Position numbers and translations under genes: made by a program | From: a virus | DNA length: 47,236 bases | IMG/VR virus record: IMGVR_UViG_3300038557_000032 | Span: 1 to 47,236 of that record | Reading direction: 5' to 3' (one strand) | In this document: positions 8,076 to 16,213 of the stretch, in pieces | How the letters are laid out: every line of letters begins with the position of its first letter | Numbering within the stretch: the first letter of the stretch is position 1 | Notes under the pieces: model-generated | The model's input: the letters and a program-made list of their open reading frames with translations, nothing else | The model's database searches: none | What the model was told of the DNA's origin: nothing

Positions 8076-8570
8076 TCAGATGACCGCGTAGACCTTGCTG
8101 GAATAGCCGGCGTCGGTCGCGACGCGGTTCGGCGCCGTCATGGCGCCGAGATCGATGCGGGACGGGCGCAGGCGAATGACCATGTCGCCGCATTTCAGCA
8201 CGACCTCGCTCGCCTCGACCGTGAAGAGACCGGTCTTGATGGTGAAGGGCCGCGAGCCCGTATCGAGATCAGCGCGCGAGCCGACAAACTTCAGGACATT
8301 GCCGCCGGCGTCGTAGATCGCGGTCCCGCCCTCCGGCAGGTTGCGCTGGCGTGCCGAAGCCTGCTCGAGTCCGAGCACGACGACCTCGTCGCGCCGGCCG
8401 TTCACTGCGACGCCGAGACCGTGGGAGCCTTTCGGCGCGTGGCTGGCGAGGCCGTGCGGCATCAGCCTCGCGACCTTGACGAACTCCTCGCCGGGCAGGC
8501 CGCGACCGGACAGCGTTTGCTGGTCGCCGTCGTCGCCAGTGCCCGTAACCTCGAAACGGAAGAGGTCCAT
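8076..8570 (-). CDS. Baseplate spike protein, Mu gp45-like
   Basis: A 164-residue protein with the gp45/gpV pattern: LPGEEFVKVARLMPHGLASHAPKGSHGLGVAVNGRRDEVVVLG near residues 25-70, then beta-helix-like repeats towards the C-terminus. The family forms the trimeric tail spike tip that pierces the outer membrane. The start at 8570 overlaps the stop of the gp44 homologue (ATGA). A start one codon further upstream is possible. It is shorter than Mu gp45, with little sequence after the OB-fold and helix region. Confidence 0.8.
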   Translation of the reverse strand: MDLFRFEVTGTGDDGDQQTLSGRGLPGEEFVKVARLMPHGLASHAPKGSHGLGVAVNGRRDEVVVLGLEQASARQRNLPEGGTAIYDAGGNVLKFVGSRADLDTGSRPFTIKTGLFTVEASEVVLKCGDMVIRLRPSRIDLGAMTAPNRVATDAGYSSKVYAVI

Positions 8571-9688
8571 CACCAGGCCTCCCCGCCGAAGGCCGTGTCC
8601 TGGCCGAAGAAGTTCGGATCGGCGACGCCGTAGCCCGGATCGCTCTTGTTGCGCTTGCCCCCGGCCGCGCCACTCTTACTCTTGGCGCCCGTGGTGTTCG
8701 GGTCAACCAGCGTCAGCTCGGCCGTGGTGCCGTCCTTCAGGTTCTGCGTGAAGGTGACGCTCTCGATCCGCATGTCCTGCTCTATGCGCTCGCTCGGAAT
8801 GCGCAGGAAAACGAGCCGCCCCGGCTCCCAGAGAAGCCCGTCGGAATCGCGCCAGCCGGCAACGCCGATCGTGGCCGAGAGGCCGCCGAAGGCGCCCATG
8901 CGCAGCCGCTGCCACTCACCGCGGTTCTTGGCCGACTGCTTGTCCTGATCGGTCTCGCCATAGATGATCGCCGGCCGGAAGCGGCCGTCGCTTGGATCGT
9001 AGATCGTCTGCTCGTCGCGCAGGTCGCTGGCCGCGACGCCCACCCGGCGCTGATTGCGCACGAGGGTGGGCGAGGCCTTGTTCTTCTGGCTGACCTTGAC
9101 CTTGAAGCTGGTCATCGGCCGCACACCCTCGGCGAGCTCGCCGCCATGGCGCTTATCGCTGCCGCGCGTGATCAGGATGGCGCCGTCCGGCTGGCCGACC
9201 AGCATGACGCCGAGCGAGCGGGCATAGCGCTCCACCGTGGCGAAGACGCTATCGAGCGGATGGCGCTGCACCAGGGGTATCGGCGGCAGCTTCACGTCGC
9301 TGCGCCACTCGACCCCGGTTTCAGTGAACTCCTTCGCGACGGCGAGCAGGTCCTTGTTCTCGATGCGTCCGGTCTTGTGCTTCACCGGCGGGTGCCTGGC
9401 GGCGAGCGCGCCCTTCGACTTGCCGGAGATCCTGACCTCGCGCTTCTCCTCCTCGCACTCGCTCTCATACTCGTCGACGGTGCCGCGGCACATCAACTCC
9501 GTGCCCGTCGCCAGCTCGACCTCGCGGGCGAAGCGCACCGCGAAGGCATCCGACGACCAGGCCGGGTTGGTGACGCGCAGGCCGTAGGAGATCGTCGCCT
9601 CCTTCATCGAGCGCGTGACGTTGACCTCCTGAAAGCCGCGCAGGCGCAGGCCGTCGACGGTCAGCGAGACATCTTCCGAGATCGTCAT
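8570..9688 (-). CDS. Baseplate hub protein, Mu gp44 (gpP)-like
   Basis: A 372-residue protein starting with the hub-type beta segment VSLTVDGLRLRGFQEVNVTRSMKEATISYGL (residues 7-37). It contains a segment matching the family's LVGQPDGAILITRG pattern and a C-terminal low-complexity tail (KSKSGAAGGKRNKSD). gp44 forms the baseplate hub on which the gp45 spike sits. Gene order (gpN parts, gp44, gp45) is as in Mu. The stop is coupled to the gp45 start. Confidence 0.8.
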   Translation of the reverse strand: MTISEDVSLTVDGLRLRGFQEVNVTRSMKEATISYGLRVTNPAWSSDAFAVRFAREVELATGTELMCRGTVDEYESECEEEKREVRISGKSKGALAARHPPVKHKTGRIENKDLLAVAKEFTETGVEWRSDVKLPPIPLVQRHPLDSVFATVERYARSLGVMLVGQPDGAILITRGSDKRHGGELAEGVRPMTSFKVKVSQKNKASPTLVRNQRRVGVAASDLRDEQTIYDPSDGRFRPAIIYGETDQDKQSAKNRGEWQRLRMGAFGGLSATIGVAGWRDSDGLLWEPGRLVFLRIPSERIEQDMRIESVTFTQNLKDGTTAELTLVDPNTTGAKSKSGAAGGKRNKSDPGYGVADPNFFGQDTAFGGEAW

Positions 9689-9692
9689 GGCT

Positions 9693-10391
9693 CTATATCG
9701 CCATCGGGGCCGGCACCGTCAGATCGGTCGGCATGAACAAGGGCGTCAGCGTCGCGGCGCGAGCGACCAGGTCCTCGCATCGCTCGACATCGCCATAGAG
9801 GGTCCAAGCGAGGACGGGCGCCGGCAGGCTCCGGCCGGTGCGGACCTGCGCGAGCGGCGCCACCGTCAGCGCGAGATCGTCGAGGCCGGCGATGGCGAGG
9901 TCGACCGTCTGCGCGACAGCCGCATGGGCGTCGATCGCGCCCATGACGGCGAGGCCGTCGAGCACGGACTCGATGCCCGACACGAGCGTGGCCCGCATCG
10001 TCTCGACATCGTCCCGGAAGGCCGGCGGATCGGTCACGGCGGCGACTGCGGCCTCCTGCCAGCATGCCGCGACGACGAGGCGCGAGGCGGCGAGCGCGAG
10101 GTCCTGCGCCCGCGTCAGGGCCGGAGACAGCGTCGGGGCCGGAATGGCGGCGATCACTGTGGCGACCGCGATCCAGTCGGCGAAGGAGCTGGCGCCGGAC
10201 GCGCCGATATCGCGGATGCCCCCGACGATGACAGCGACCTGATCGAGAGGATCCGGCGTCGCCGCCACACTGGCCGTCAGCCTCGCGAGACGGTCGGAAG
10301 CATCCTCGGCGACCAGAGCGACCGGGGCGAGCGCCGCCACGAAAAGCGGCACCGCTCCGGAAAGCGCTGCGAGCTGGTAGCGATCTGTCAT
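9693..10391 (-). CDS. C-terminal half of gpN/gp43-type tail protein, separate gene
   Basis: A 232-residue, Ala-rich, mostly helical protein lying between the DNA-circularisation-domain gene and the gp44 hub. In Mu a single gene (N, gp43) occupies this place with an N-terminal circularisation domain and a long helical C-terminal part. Here the second part is its own gene, coupled by an ATGA overlap (10388-10391). The call is from position and composition; there is no independent motif. It may act with its partner at the baseplate/tape-measure junction. Confidence 0.6.
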   Translation of the reverse strand: MTDRYQLAALSGAVPLFVAALAPVALVAEDASDRLARLTASVAATPDPLDQVAVIVGGIRDIGASGASSFADWIAVATVIAAIPAPTLSPALTRAQDLALAASRLVVAACWQEAAVAAVTDPPAFRDDVETMRATLVSGIESVLDGLAVMGAIDAHAAVAQTVDLAIAGLDDLALTVAPLAQVRTGRSLPAPVLAWTLYGDVERCEDLVARAATLTPLFMPTDLTVPAPMAI

Positions 10392-10855
10392 CGGCGCAAG
10401 GCCTCGAGTGCGGGACGAACGAGAGCGGAGAGAGCGGTCGCGGCTGCCGCCGTCGAGAGGTCGAACAGGGTCGAGACGAAGTCGCCGCCGCCGCCGGCCG
10501 CGACGAAGTCGAGGTCGAAGGCGACGAGCCCCTGCCGGTCCTTCTCGCTGGAGCGCTTGACCTTGCAGCAGCGATAGGAACCGGCCGGTATGCCGGGGAC
10601 GAGCAGCAGGCCGGCGCCGGGGGCGGCGCAGACCGAGAACAGGGCCGACGCCTCCGCATCGACGAGATCGGAGGCGAGATAGGCCGTGATGCTGACCGTC
10701 GGCGCCTTGCGGCCGGTATCCTCGGTGTCGAAATCCTCCGAGCGCACATATTCATGCACGGGCACATAGCGCCCGGCCTCGGCAGATTCCTTCTCGACCT
10801 CGAATTCCAGCCCCTTGAAGGAGGCCTTCAACAGCGGTCGCGGATCGCGCATCAC
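10388..10855 (-). CDS. DNA circularisation N-terminal domain protein (gpN-like)
   Basis: A 155-residue protein with the PF07157-type pattern: LLKASFKGLEFEVEKESAEAGRYVPVHEY (residues 8-36), then EDTGRKAPTVSITAYLASD and a GAGLLLVPGIPAG segment. In Mu this domain is the N-terminal part of tail protein gpN. Despite the historic family name it belongs to tail assembly here. It is a stand-alone protein, with the rest of gpN in the following gene. The start overlaps the tape-measure stop. Confidence 0.75.
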   Translation of the reverse strand: MMRDPRPLLKASFKGLEFEVEKESAEAGRYVPVHEYVRSEDFDTEDTGRKAPTVSITAYLASDLVDAEASALFSVCAAPGAGLLLVPGIPAGSYRCCKVKRSSEKDRQGLVAFDLDFVAAGGGGDFVSTLFDLSTAAAATALSALVRPALEALRR

Positions 10856-13203
10856 GGCCCTCCGGGCGTACCGACCAGGGCAGTCCCCTCGGCCTTGATA
10901 TGACCGCTCGACGTGGTCGACATGCCGCCGATCTGGCCGGGACCCTCGACCTTGACGCGAACGTCGACGGTCGCCTGCCCCTGCAACTGGACCGGATCGA
11001 GCTTGCCGGTCACGTCGACGGGAACCGGCTGCTTCACAACAGCCTCAAGGTCCTTCAGGAAGGACATGTCGGGCGGCCCGGGCGTAATGCCCCTGCCGAT
11101 TCCCATCATCGCCCGGCCACGGAATGCCTCCGGATCGCGGCGGCCATCCTTCTGAGCCTGGAAGCTCTTGTCGATTTCCCCCGCGAAGCCCGGAAAGGCA
11201 CTGCCGAAGAACTGCTTCTGCCCCTCGGGACCCTGCGCCTTCAGACTTTCGAGAAAGTTGCCGACAGCCCAAGGCAGCATCACGCCTCCGGCGATACCTC
11301 CGGCGCCAGCGCCGACACCGCCTGCCAGAAGTCGCCAAAAAGCCCCTGAGCCAGACGACGACAGCAAACCCAGAAGCCCGCCCGCAGCCGCCCCTCCCGT
11401 TGCACCAGCCGCCGTCGACGAGGGATCTTTACGAGCCGTCTCCGCCAACGTGTTCAAGCTGTTGGCTGCCGCGTCAGCCGCCGCCTTCAAGGCGCCGATG
11501 AACGGGTCAGACAGAGCCGCGCCGACATTTGAAGCCGCCCCGCCGACCCGCTTGGCGACGAGATACGGATCATCCTTCAGCGCTTGCTGCACGCCCTCGA
11601 TGCCGAGCGCTTGGTCGACGAGCTTCTTGTCCTTACCGATCCGGTTCGCCTGAGTGACAAGCAGGTTGACCATGTGCTCGGCATTTCGATCCGAGAATAA
11701 GGTCGAAATTATCGCCGATCGGTCCTCCGGCGCGACGCCCTTCGCGTCCATGGCCGGGATCAAGACTTCCTGTGCCCACTTCAGGGGGTTGCGACGGACA
11801 ATCTCGGCGCCCTTCACCGCGCTCGGTTGCACACCAACGACATCGTCGTCGAGCGTCTTGATCATATCCTTCTGATTGATCAGGCCGAGCCGCTCCAGGT
11901 TCTCCGCGGCGCGCTTCTTCATCTTGCCGCCGACAAGGGACTGGCGAAGCGTCATGAGGGCAACGCCGGTTGCGTCACCACCGAGCTCGGGCAGGAATGT
12001 CGGTAGGACATCCTGCAGGAAGTCGAAAGAAACGTCCGAACCGGCCGTCTTCGACCGCTTCGCAAGGTTCAACACCTCTTCGCCGCGAAGCTGCGACCCG
12101 AAAACCTGCGCCATTCGCGTCATCAGATCCGCATATCTGACGAGCTGCGCCGGATCGTTGGAATAACCAAGGATCTCGCCGGCCTTGACCATGTCGTTGA
12201 TGGACTTGTTGATCTCCTCGGGGCCTGCATGTGGCGATTTCTGACGCATGGCCGTCGCGACCCCGAAGAAGGGGGCGACATTCCCCAAGGTCGTGTCGAG
12301 ATCGCCTCCGAAGGTGGGCCGCGCCTCCCGCACCATGTTGAAGGCAGCGCCAGGGGCCATACCAAATCTTGCCGCAAGCTCGTTGGCTCGCTTTTCGGCC
12401 TTGGCGATATCCGCCTCGGTCCAACCAGCCTGCCGCGCCTGCGACCGTTCGGTATCGACATCGGCACCTGCGGTGACCGTGTCCTTGACCGCCTGCACCA
12501 CACCCATCGCACCGCCAACCTCGGCGATCGGCAGCTCGACTTTCTGGCGATGGGCTGTGACTGACGGAGAGGGAGACACAATCGGCGCGGGCGGGACAAC
12601 CGTCTTGCCGGTCTGGCCAGCCGGAACGCGCGGGATGATCGGCACGCCTGATCCGGACTTCGGCGGCGCGCCCCATGGCTGCGCATTTTTCACAGCCTGA
12701 GATTGCCGCTTCAACGCCTCGGTCGCCGCATCGATCTGCTGCTTGAGTTGCCGCTCCATCTGGGCAAGGCGATTGATCGGAATGCCAGCGGCCTCCAAGC
12801 CTTGGCGGGCCTCCCGCGCGGCTTGACCCTGCGCGCGGAATGCCTGCGCAGCCCGCTCCGCGCCGCGCTGCGCGCGTTCGAAGTCGCGAGCCACCTTTCC
12901 GCCGGAACCGCCGGCGGCGTCCAGAGCCTGCTTGAGCTTGCCGGCTTCCTGTTGCGCGCGACGATGAGAGAGCGAAGCAGCATCCAGTTCACGGGACAGT
13001 CGCCTGAAACCCTGGATCTTGGCGAGCTTCCCGTCCAGATCCGCAACCGTCTTCTGCATGCGCAAAAACTCGGCGCCGCCACTCTTGGCGAAGGCGCTCT
13101 GCGCCTTGCTGATTTCGGCGACGCGCTTGGCCATCGCAGCGAAGGTCTTAGAAGCATGGTCCTCGGCCGAAATAATGGCCTTTGCTTCGATAGTTCTGGC
13201 CAT
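10852..13203 (-). CDS. Tail tape measure protein
   Basis: A 783-residue protein. It has an N-terminal coiled-coil region (about residues 15-180, repeated Ala/Glu/Lys/Gln/Arg), a Pro-rich linker (about 195-235), and a globular/helical middle with the tape-measure pattern around RYADLMTRMAQVFGS. A Gly/Ala-rich hydrophobic stretch (about residues 600-660) probably crosses the host membrane during DNA ejection. It sets tail length and is the longest tail gene. GAGGA lies 6 nt before the ATG at 13203, which decides between three in-frame starts. It is preceded by the tail chaperone as expected. Confidence 0.88.
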   Translation of the reverse strand: MARTIEAKAIISAEDHASKTFAAMAKRVAEISKAQSAFAKSGGAEFLRMQKTVADLDGKLAKIQGFRRLSRELDAASLSHRRAQQEAGKLKQALDAAGGSGGKVARDFERAQRGAERAAQAFRAQGQAAREARQGLEAAGIPINRLAQMERQLKQQIDAATEALKRQSQAVKNAQPWGAPPKSGSGVPIIPRVPAGQTGKTVVPPAPIVSPSPSVTAHRQKVELPIAEVGGAMGVVQAVKDTVTAGADVDTERSQARQAGWTEADIAKAEKRANELAARFGMAPGAAFNMVREARPTFGGDLDTTLGNVAPFFGVATAMRQKSPHAGPEEINKSINDMVKAGEILGYSNDPAQLVRYADLMTRMAQVFGSQLRGEEVLNLAKRSKTAGSDVSFDFLQDVLPTFLPELGGDATGVALMTLRQSLVGGKMKKRAAENLERLGLINQKDMIKTLDDDVVGVQPSAVKGAEIVRRNPLKWAQEVLIPAMDAKGVAPEDRSAIISTLFSDRNAEHMVNLLVTQANRIGKDKKLVDQALGIEGVQQALKDDPYLVAKRVGGAASNVGAALSDPFIGALKAAADAAANSLNTLAETARKDPSSTAAGATGGAAAGGLLGLLSSSGSGAFWRLLAGGVGAGAGGIAGGVMLPWAVGNFLESLKAQGPEGQKQFFGSAFPGFAGEIDKSFQAQKDGRRDPEAFRGRAMMGIGRGITPGPPDMSFLKDLEAVVKQPVPVDVTGKLDPVQLQGQATVDVRVKVEGPGQIGGMSTTSSGHIKAEGTALVGTPGGP

Positions 13204-13236
13204 TACCATTCCTCGGCAAATCGACGGAGAGGCCTC

Positions 13237-13392
13237 ATGCAAACCTTTGCGAAAGCGATAATCGGCCTCGCCGCGCTGGCTTTGGTCGTAGCCTTCTCCC
13301 CCGCCGCAATGATGGTCACCAACCTGCTGCTGACCATCGTCATCTTTGGACTAATGGAGATCAGCGGCCGGATCAGAGGCCCGCAGGCATAG
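13237..13392 (+). CDS. 51-residue membrane protein encoded against the tail operon
   Basis: A plus-strand gene of 51 codons with GGAGAGG 4 nt before its ATG. The product begins MQTFAKAIIGLAALALVVAF, has two hydrophobic helices (about 7-22 and 24-42) and ends with a basic tail (SGRIRGPQA). It exactly fills the gap between the tape measure start (13203) and the end of the chaperone frameshift extension (13398). Topology would suit a small inner-membrane accessory protein. The role is unknown. No clear promoter is seen; expression may come from plus-strand prophage transcription. Confidence 0.55.
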   Translation: MQTFAKAIIGLAALALVVAFSPAAMMVTNLLLTIVIFGLMEISGRIRGPQA

Positions 13393-13397
13393 CGCCC

Positions 13398-13553
13398 TTA
13401 GACAGAAGTCCGTCGCCTGCGCTTCACGGCTATATCGATCCAGAAATCGATTTCCGAGAGAGAGAGGCCGCCACAGCCGGCAGCATCTACCCAGCCGAGG
13501 TCTGCGACGAGGACTTCGCAGGCGCGCTCCAGATGCGCTCCTGCGCCGCCCCG
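13398..13553 (-). CDS. Tail chaperone -1 frame extension (GT-type fusion part)
   Basis: A 51-codon reading frame entered by -1 frameshifting at 13553-13559. It lacks its own well-placed start codon. It encodes RGGAGAHLERACEVLVADLG, then WVDAAGCGGLSLSEIDFWIDIAVKRRR, with the ADLGW / LSLSEIDFW pattern typical of the second tail chaperone partner (the T part of lambda GT, gp42-like in Mu). The fused product would be 145 residues, versus 115 for the unshifted protein. Both forms are normally needed to load tail subunits on the tape measure. It ends 5 nt before the convergent 51-residue plus-strand gene. Confidence 0.75.
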   Translation of the reverse strand, partial: RGGAGAHLERACEVLVADLGWVDAAGCGGLSLSEIDFWIDIAVKRRRRTSV

Positions 13554-13834
13554 AAAAAACGCAGGATTGCCTCCCGACAGGCGAGGCCGTTGACGAGCGA
13601 GAGCGAACCGAGAGCTACCGGGTCCATCGGCGGCAGCACGAGCCTATCGAGATAGGCCTGGATGACATCATCGCGCTCGAAAGCGAAGAAGCCGTCGGGG
13701 CCGGAGCCAACCTGCGTAGGCTTGCCCAGCGCCATCAAATCGCGCGCCAGCGGCTCGCGAAACTCGATGACGCTGACCAAGCCAGAATGGGTTTCGGCCG
13801 GCTCCAGCAGGTCAACCTTGATTGTCTTGGTCAT
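13487..13834 (-). CDS. Tail assembly chaperone, Mu gp41-like (Phage_TAC_7)
   Basis: A 115-residue protein with the gp41-type pattern: an acidic/valine-rich N-terminus, VIEFREPLARDLMALG, AYLDRLVLPPMDPVALGSLSL, then a cysteine followed by FFGAAQ. It is the shorter, unshifted product of a frameshifting tail chaperone gene. The position (tube, chaperone, tape measure) is canonical. No strong Shine-Dalgarno sequence is visible before the start at 13834. It is separated from the tube gene by the plus-strand SWIM-like gene at 13904-14239. Confidence 0.8.
   Translation of the reverse strand: MTKTIKVDLLEPAETHSGLVSVIEFREPLARDLMALGKPTQVGSGPDGFFAFERDDVIQAYLDRLVLPPMDPVALGSLSLVNGLACREAILRFFGAAQERIWSAPAKSSSQTSAG
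13518..13559 (-). promoter_or_regulatory. -1 ribosomal frameshift signal (T TTT TTC plus hairpin)
   Basis: The heptamer T TTT TTC (minus strand, 13559-13553) is read in the chaperone frame as CGT TTT TTC, a perfect X XXY YYZ slippery site. Eight nt downstream a hairpin can form (13544-13518): 5-bp stem GCAGG/CCTGC, one A-G mismatch, then a 4-bp GCGC/GCGC stem with a 7-nt loop. Spacer length and geometry fit programmed -1 frameshifting. Confidence 0.8.
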
Positions 13835-13903
13835 GTCGATAGCTCGCTTCTAGACTCTGTTGGTCACCACCGGCATGCTGCTCGCAGGCTAAGGGGTGAG
13901 ACT

Positions 13904-14239
13904 ATGTCGCGTCTAAAATTCGTCGTAAGGTCCAGCAGCCGCGATAGAGTATATAAACTTCAGGCATACCGGACGAATGATGGCATTCGTTTTTCTTGCG
14001 ACTGCGAAGCGGGAAAGAACGGATATCAGTGTAAACACCGAATGTCCTTGCTTGTCGGTGACATAACCGAACTAGACCCATCATCGAAATCAGCGATAGA
14101 AGATCTGGTGCATCTCTTCCAAGGCTCTAGAACGATACAGTCGATTGAACGACTGTTCGCAATGGAAGCTGAAGTGGAAAAGCTGCAGTTTCAGATCAAG
14201 GAAGAGAAGAGGGCAATCGCCATCGCCTTCATGGGCTGA
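13904..14239 (+). CDS. SWIM-like zinc-binding protein, cargo gene in tail operon
   Basis: A 111-residue protein on the strand opposite to the tail genes, between chaperone and tube. Residues 18-48 hold Y-K-L-Q, then C32-D-C34, an 8-residue gap and C43-K-H45, which is the CxC...CxH arrangement of SWIM zinc fingers. The C-terminal half is a charged helix (EAEVEKLQFQIKEEKRAIA), probably a coiled coil. The gene is visibly AT-richer than its surroundings (AAA, ATA and TAT codons are frequent). The ATG at 13904 fits the start of conserved-looking sequence; only a weak ribosome site (GGGGTGAG) is seen. SWIM domains bind DNA or protein; the function here is unknown. Confidence 0.65.
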   Translation: MSRLKFVVRSSSRDRVYKLQAYRTNDGIRFSCDCEAGKNGYQCKHRMSLLVGDITELDPSSKSAIEDLVHLFQGSRTIQSIERLFAMEAEVEKLQFQIKEEKRAIAIAFMG

Positions 14240-14248
14240 CCGGACAGA

Positions 14249-14629
14249 TCACTCCGTCCGGAACGAGTAGTTATTGCGATCGGTCTCGATCTTGAGGCCG
14301 CTGATCTCGCCGCTCTCGGTATCGATCGAGGGCGTGCCACCCCAGGCCGCGCCCGTGAAGAAATGCGTGATGCGCGCATCCTCCTCGTAGATCGTGACGT
14401 TGATGTCCTCGAGCAGCATAGCGTCGTTGAAGACGATGCCGCTGCGTTCGCCGCGATCGAAGCTGATCTCGGCGCTCGCCAGTTTGGTCGCGATGGTCGA
14501 ATAGCCGGTGCCATCGCGGTTGGCGCCATTCGTGCGCTCGATCGTCGCCGGCGAGATCGAGACGCTCGACCTCGCCGTGAAATTGCGGCCGCTGATCTGG
14601 ATCGAGACGCGGCCACCCTTGCGGTCCAT
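14249..14629 (-). CDS. Tail tube protein, Mu gp40 (gpM)-like
   Basis: A 126-residue protein of usual size for the Mu tube family. It shows GRVSIQISGRNFTARSSVSI near the N-terminus and alternating beta-strand pattern throughout, with LLEDINVTIYEEDARITHFFTGA in the second half. It forms the inner tube of the contractile tail. It directly follows the sheath gene (27-bp gap) and ends 9 nt from the convergent SWIM-like gene. Confidence 0.85.
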   Translation of the reverse strand: MDRKGGRVSIQISGRNFTARSSVSISPATIERTNGANRDGTGYSTIATKLASAEISFDRGERSGIVFNDAMLLEDINVTIYEEDARITHFFTGAAWGGTPSIDTESGEISGLKIETDRNNYSFRTE

Positions 14630-14656
14630 GTGTGAACTCCCTGCGTTGGCTGAAGG

Positions 14657-16180
14657 TTAGGCCGCGATCTGCGTCGAGACCGCGATATTGGCGGCGAAGA
14701 CGCGGAGCTGGTTCGCGGTATCGACCGGCAGATAGGCGTTGAGCCGGTTCGGGTCGCTGGAGCGCTCGACGATGACATCCTTGGCGAAGCGGTCCTTGCC
14801 CTCGCAGATGCCGGCCTCGTCGCAGAGCTGCGCATAGGCGTGGATGATCACGTCGCGGGCGTCCTTCGGCGTCACCACGCCCTGGAGCTTGCGCGGGTTC
14901 TCGTCCTTCAGCACATGGCGCGGGAAGGTCGTCTCGACCACGTTGCGCATATAGCGGCCGACATAGGCCGACTGCGCCAGCGTCTCGACATCGAGGAAGG
15001 TCGCGTCCGGCTGGCCGAACGCGTTGGTCTGCTCGGTGGTGACGAGACGGTCGAGCGCGACCTGGCCGTCGCCGCGGACATAGCAGGCGCCGATTCCGTT
15101 GGTGTAGAGGCTCTGGCGATCCGGGACCGACCAGCGATCGGTCTCGGCCTTCGGGCCGCGCAGGCCGCTGAGCACGATCGTCTGCAGCGGCCGGGCGATC
15201 TCGACGGCTTCCGAAAGCGGCCGGCCGAGGTTCTTGGAGAAGCCGAGCGCGCCGTTGACGGCAGCAGCCCAGCACCAGGGCGGGTGCGGCGCATTGCGGA
15301 CGCCGACGATGGTCGCGTGCCGGTCATTGCGGCCGTTGCCGAAGCTGGTCAGGTTCGCCAGCGTGTCGTCCTTCACGGTCGTATAATGACCATGGAGCTG
15401 CTGCAGCGGCGCCCAGCGGCCGGAGCCGGTATCCGCCAGGAAGGAACGGACGGCGTTGAGTTGTGTCGTGGTTGCGAAAGGTCCGGCGATCCACTCGGCA
15501 GGAGCCGATCCGAGGAGCGCCAGCGCCGCCGCGAAGTCGACATCGCCGGTGCCGCCCGTCAGCGCCGCCGCGGCCGTGATGGTGATGCCTGCCGGGTCGG
15601 AATAGCCGGTCTCCAGATCGGCATCGATCCGGATCGCGTTGCCGATCGTGCCGCCATGGCGGGCGGTAAGCGTCACCGTACCGGTCGCCACCGAGGTCGT
15701 GACCGGGAAGAGCACGGCCTTGTTGAACTTGACGTAGCCAGCATTGACGGCGGCGGCGAAGCGGGCGGCCAGCGCCGCGGCGGTATCGCCAACGGCATAA
15801 GGGATAGTGACCAGCTCGCCGGCGACCCAGCGCGCCAGCGTGCCGGAGCTGGTCGCTGTTCCGGAGAAGACGACGGTGCCGGTCGCAGCCGCCGCGGCAC
15901 CGGGCTCGGCGACGACCAGCGCATAGAGCTCGCCGACCGGATCCATCTCGCGGGCGTAGAGCGCCATGTCGCAGAGCATGGAGCCGTTGCCGAACAGGAG
16001 GCGCGGATCGCTGCCGCCGATATTGATCAGCATGCCAGACGCCGCGATGCCGCCCGCCAGCTTGTGGCCGACGAGCACCTGGCGCGAATAGCCGGCGAAG
16101 GGCGAGCCGGCCGAGTTGAATTCGGCATAGAAGAGCGGCACGCGCAGGCCGCCGGGAATGGCGTTGAAGGCGACGACCAT
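14657..16180 (-). CDS. Tail sheath protein, Mu gpL (gp39)-like
   Basis: A 507-residue protein of typical sheath length. It has the N-terminal VPLFYAEFNSAGSP segment, ROVLVGHKLAGG-type strand (RQVLVGHKLAGG), an inserted Ala/Thr-rich beta domain (about 95-210) and a conserved C-terminal part with LVTTEQTNAFGQPDATFLDVETLAQ, YVGRYMRNVV and KDVIVERSSDPNRLNAYLP. These are hallmark contractile sheath segments. It lies in the order DUF2635, sheath, tube. Confidence 0.92.
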   Translation of the reverse strand: MVVAFNAIPGGLRVPLFYAEFNSAGSPFAGYSRQVLVGHKLAGGIAASGMLINIGGSDPRLLFGNGSMLCDMALYAREMDPVGELYALVVAEPGAAAAATGTVVFSGTATSSGTLARWVAGELVTIPYAVGDTAAALAARFAAAVNAGYVKFNKAVLFPVTTSVATGTVTLTARHGGTIGNAIRIDADLETGYSDPAGITITAAAALTGGTGDVDFAAALALLGSAPAEWIAGPFATTTQLNAVRSFLADTGSGRWAPLQQLHGHYTTVKDDTLANLTSFGNGRNDRHATIVGVRNAPHPPWCWAAAVNGALGFSKNLGRPLSEAVEIARPLQTIVLSGLRGPKAETDRWSVPDRQSLYTNGIGACYVRGDGQVALDRLVTTEQTNAFGQPDATFLDVETLAQSAYVGRYMRNVVETTFPRHVLKDENPRKLQGVVTPKDARDVIIHAYAQLCDEAGICEGKDRFAKDVIVERSSDPNRLNAYLPVDTANQLRVFAANIAVSTQIAA

Positions 16181-16213
16181 GGCGTCGATGCTCCGTTCGA
16201 TGAGGTGGCGGGA

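Noticed and set aside
13904-14239. The SWIM-like gene read as 150 codons from 13787
   Set aside because: The first 39 codons overlap the start of the chaperone gene on the other strand and have no conserved pattern; the start at 13904 is chosen.
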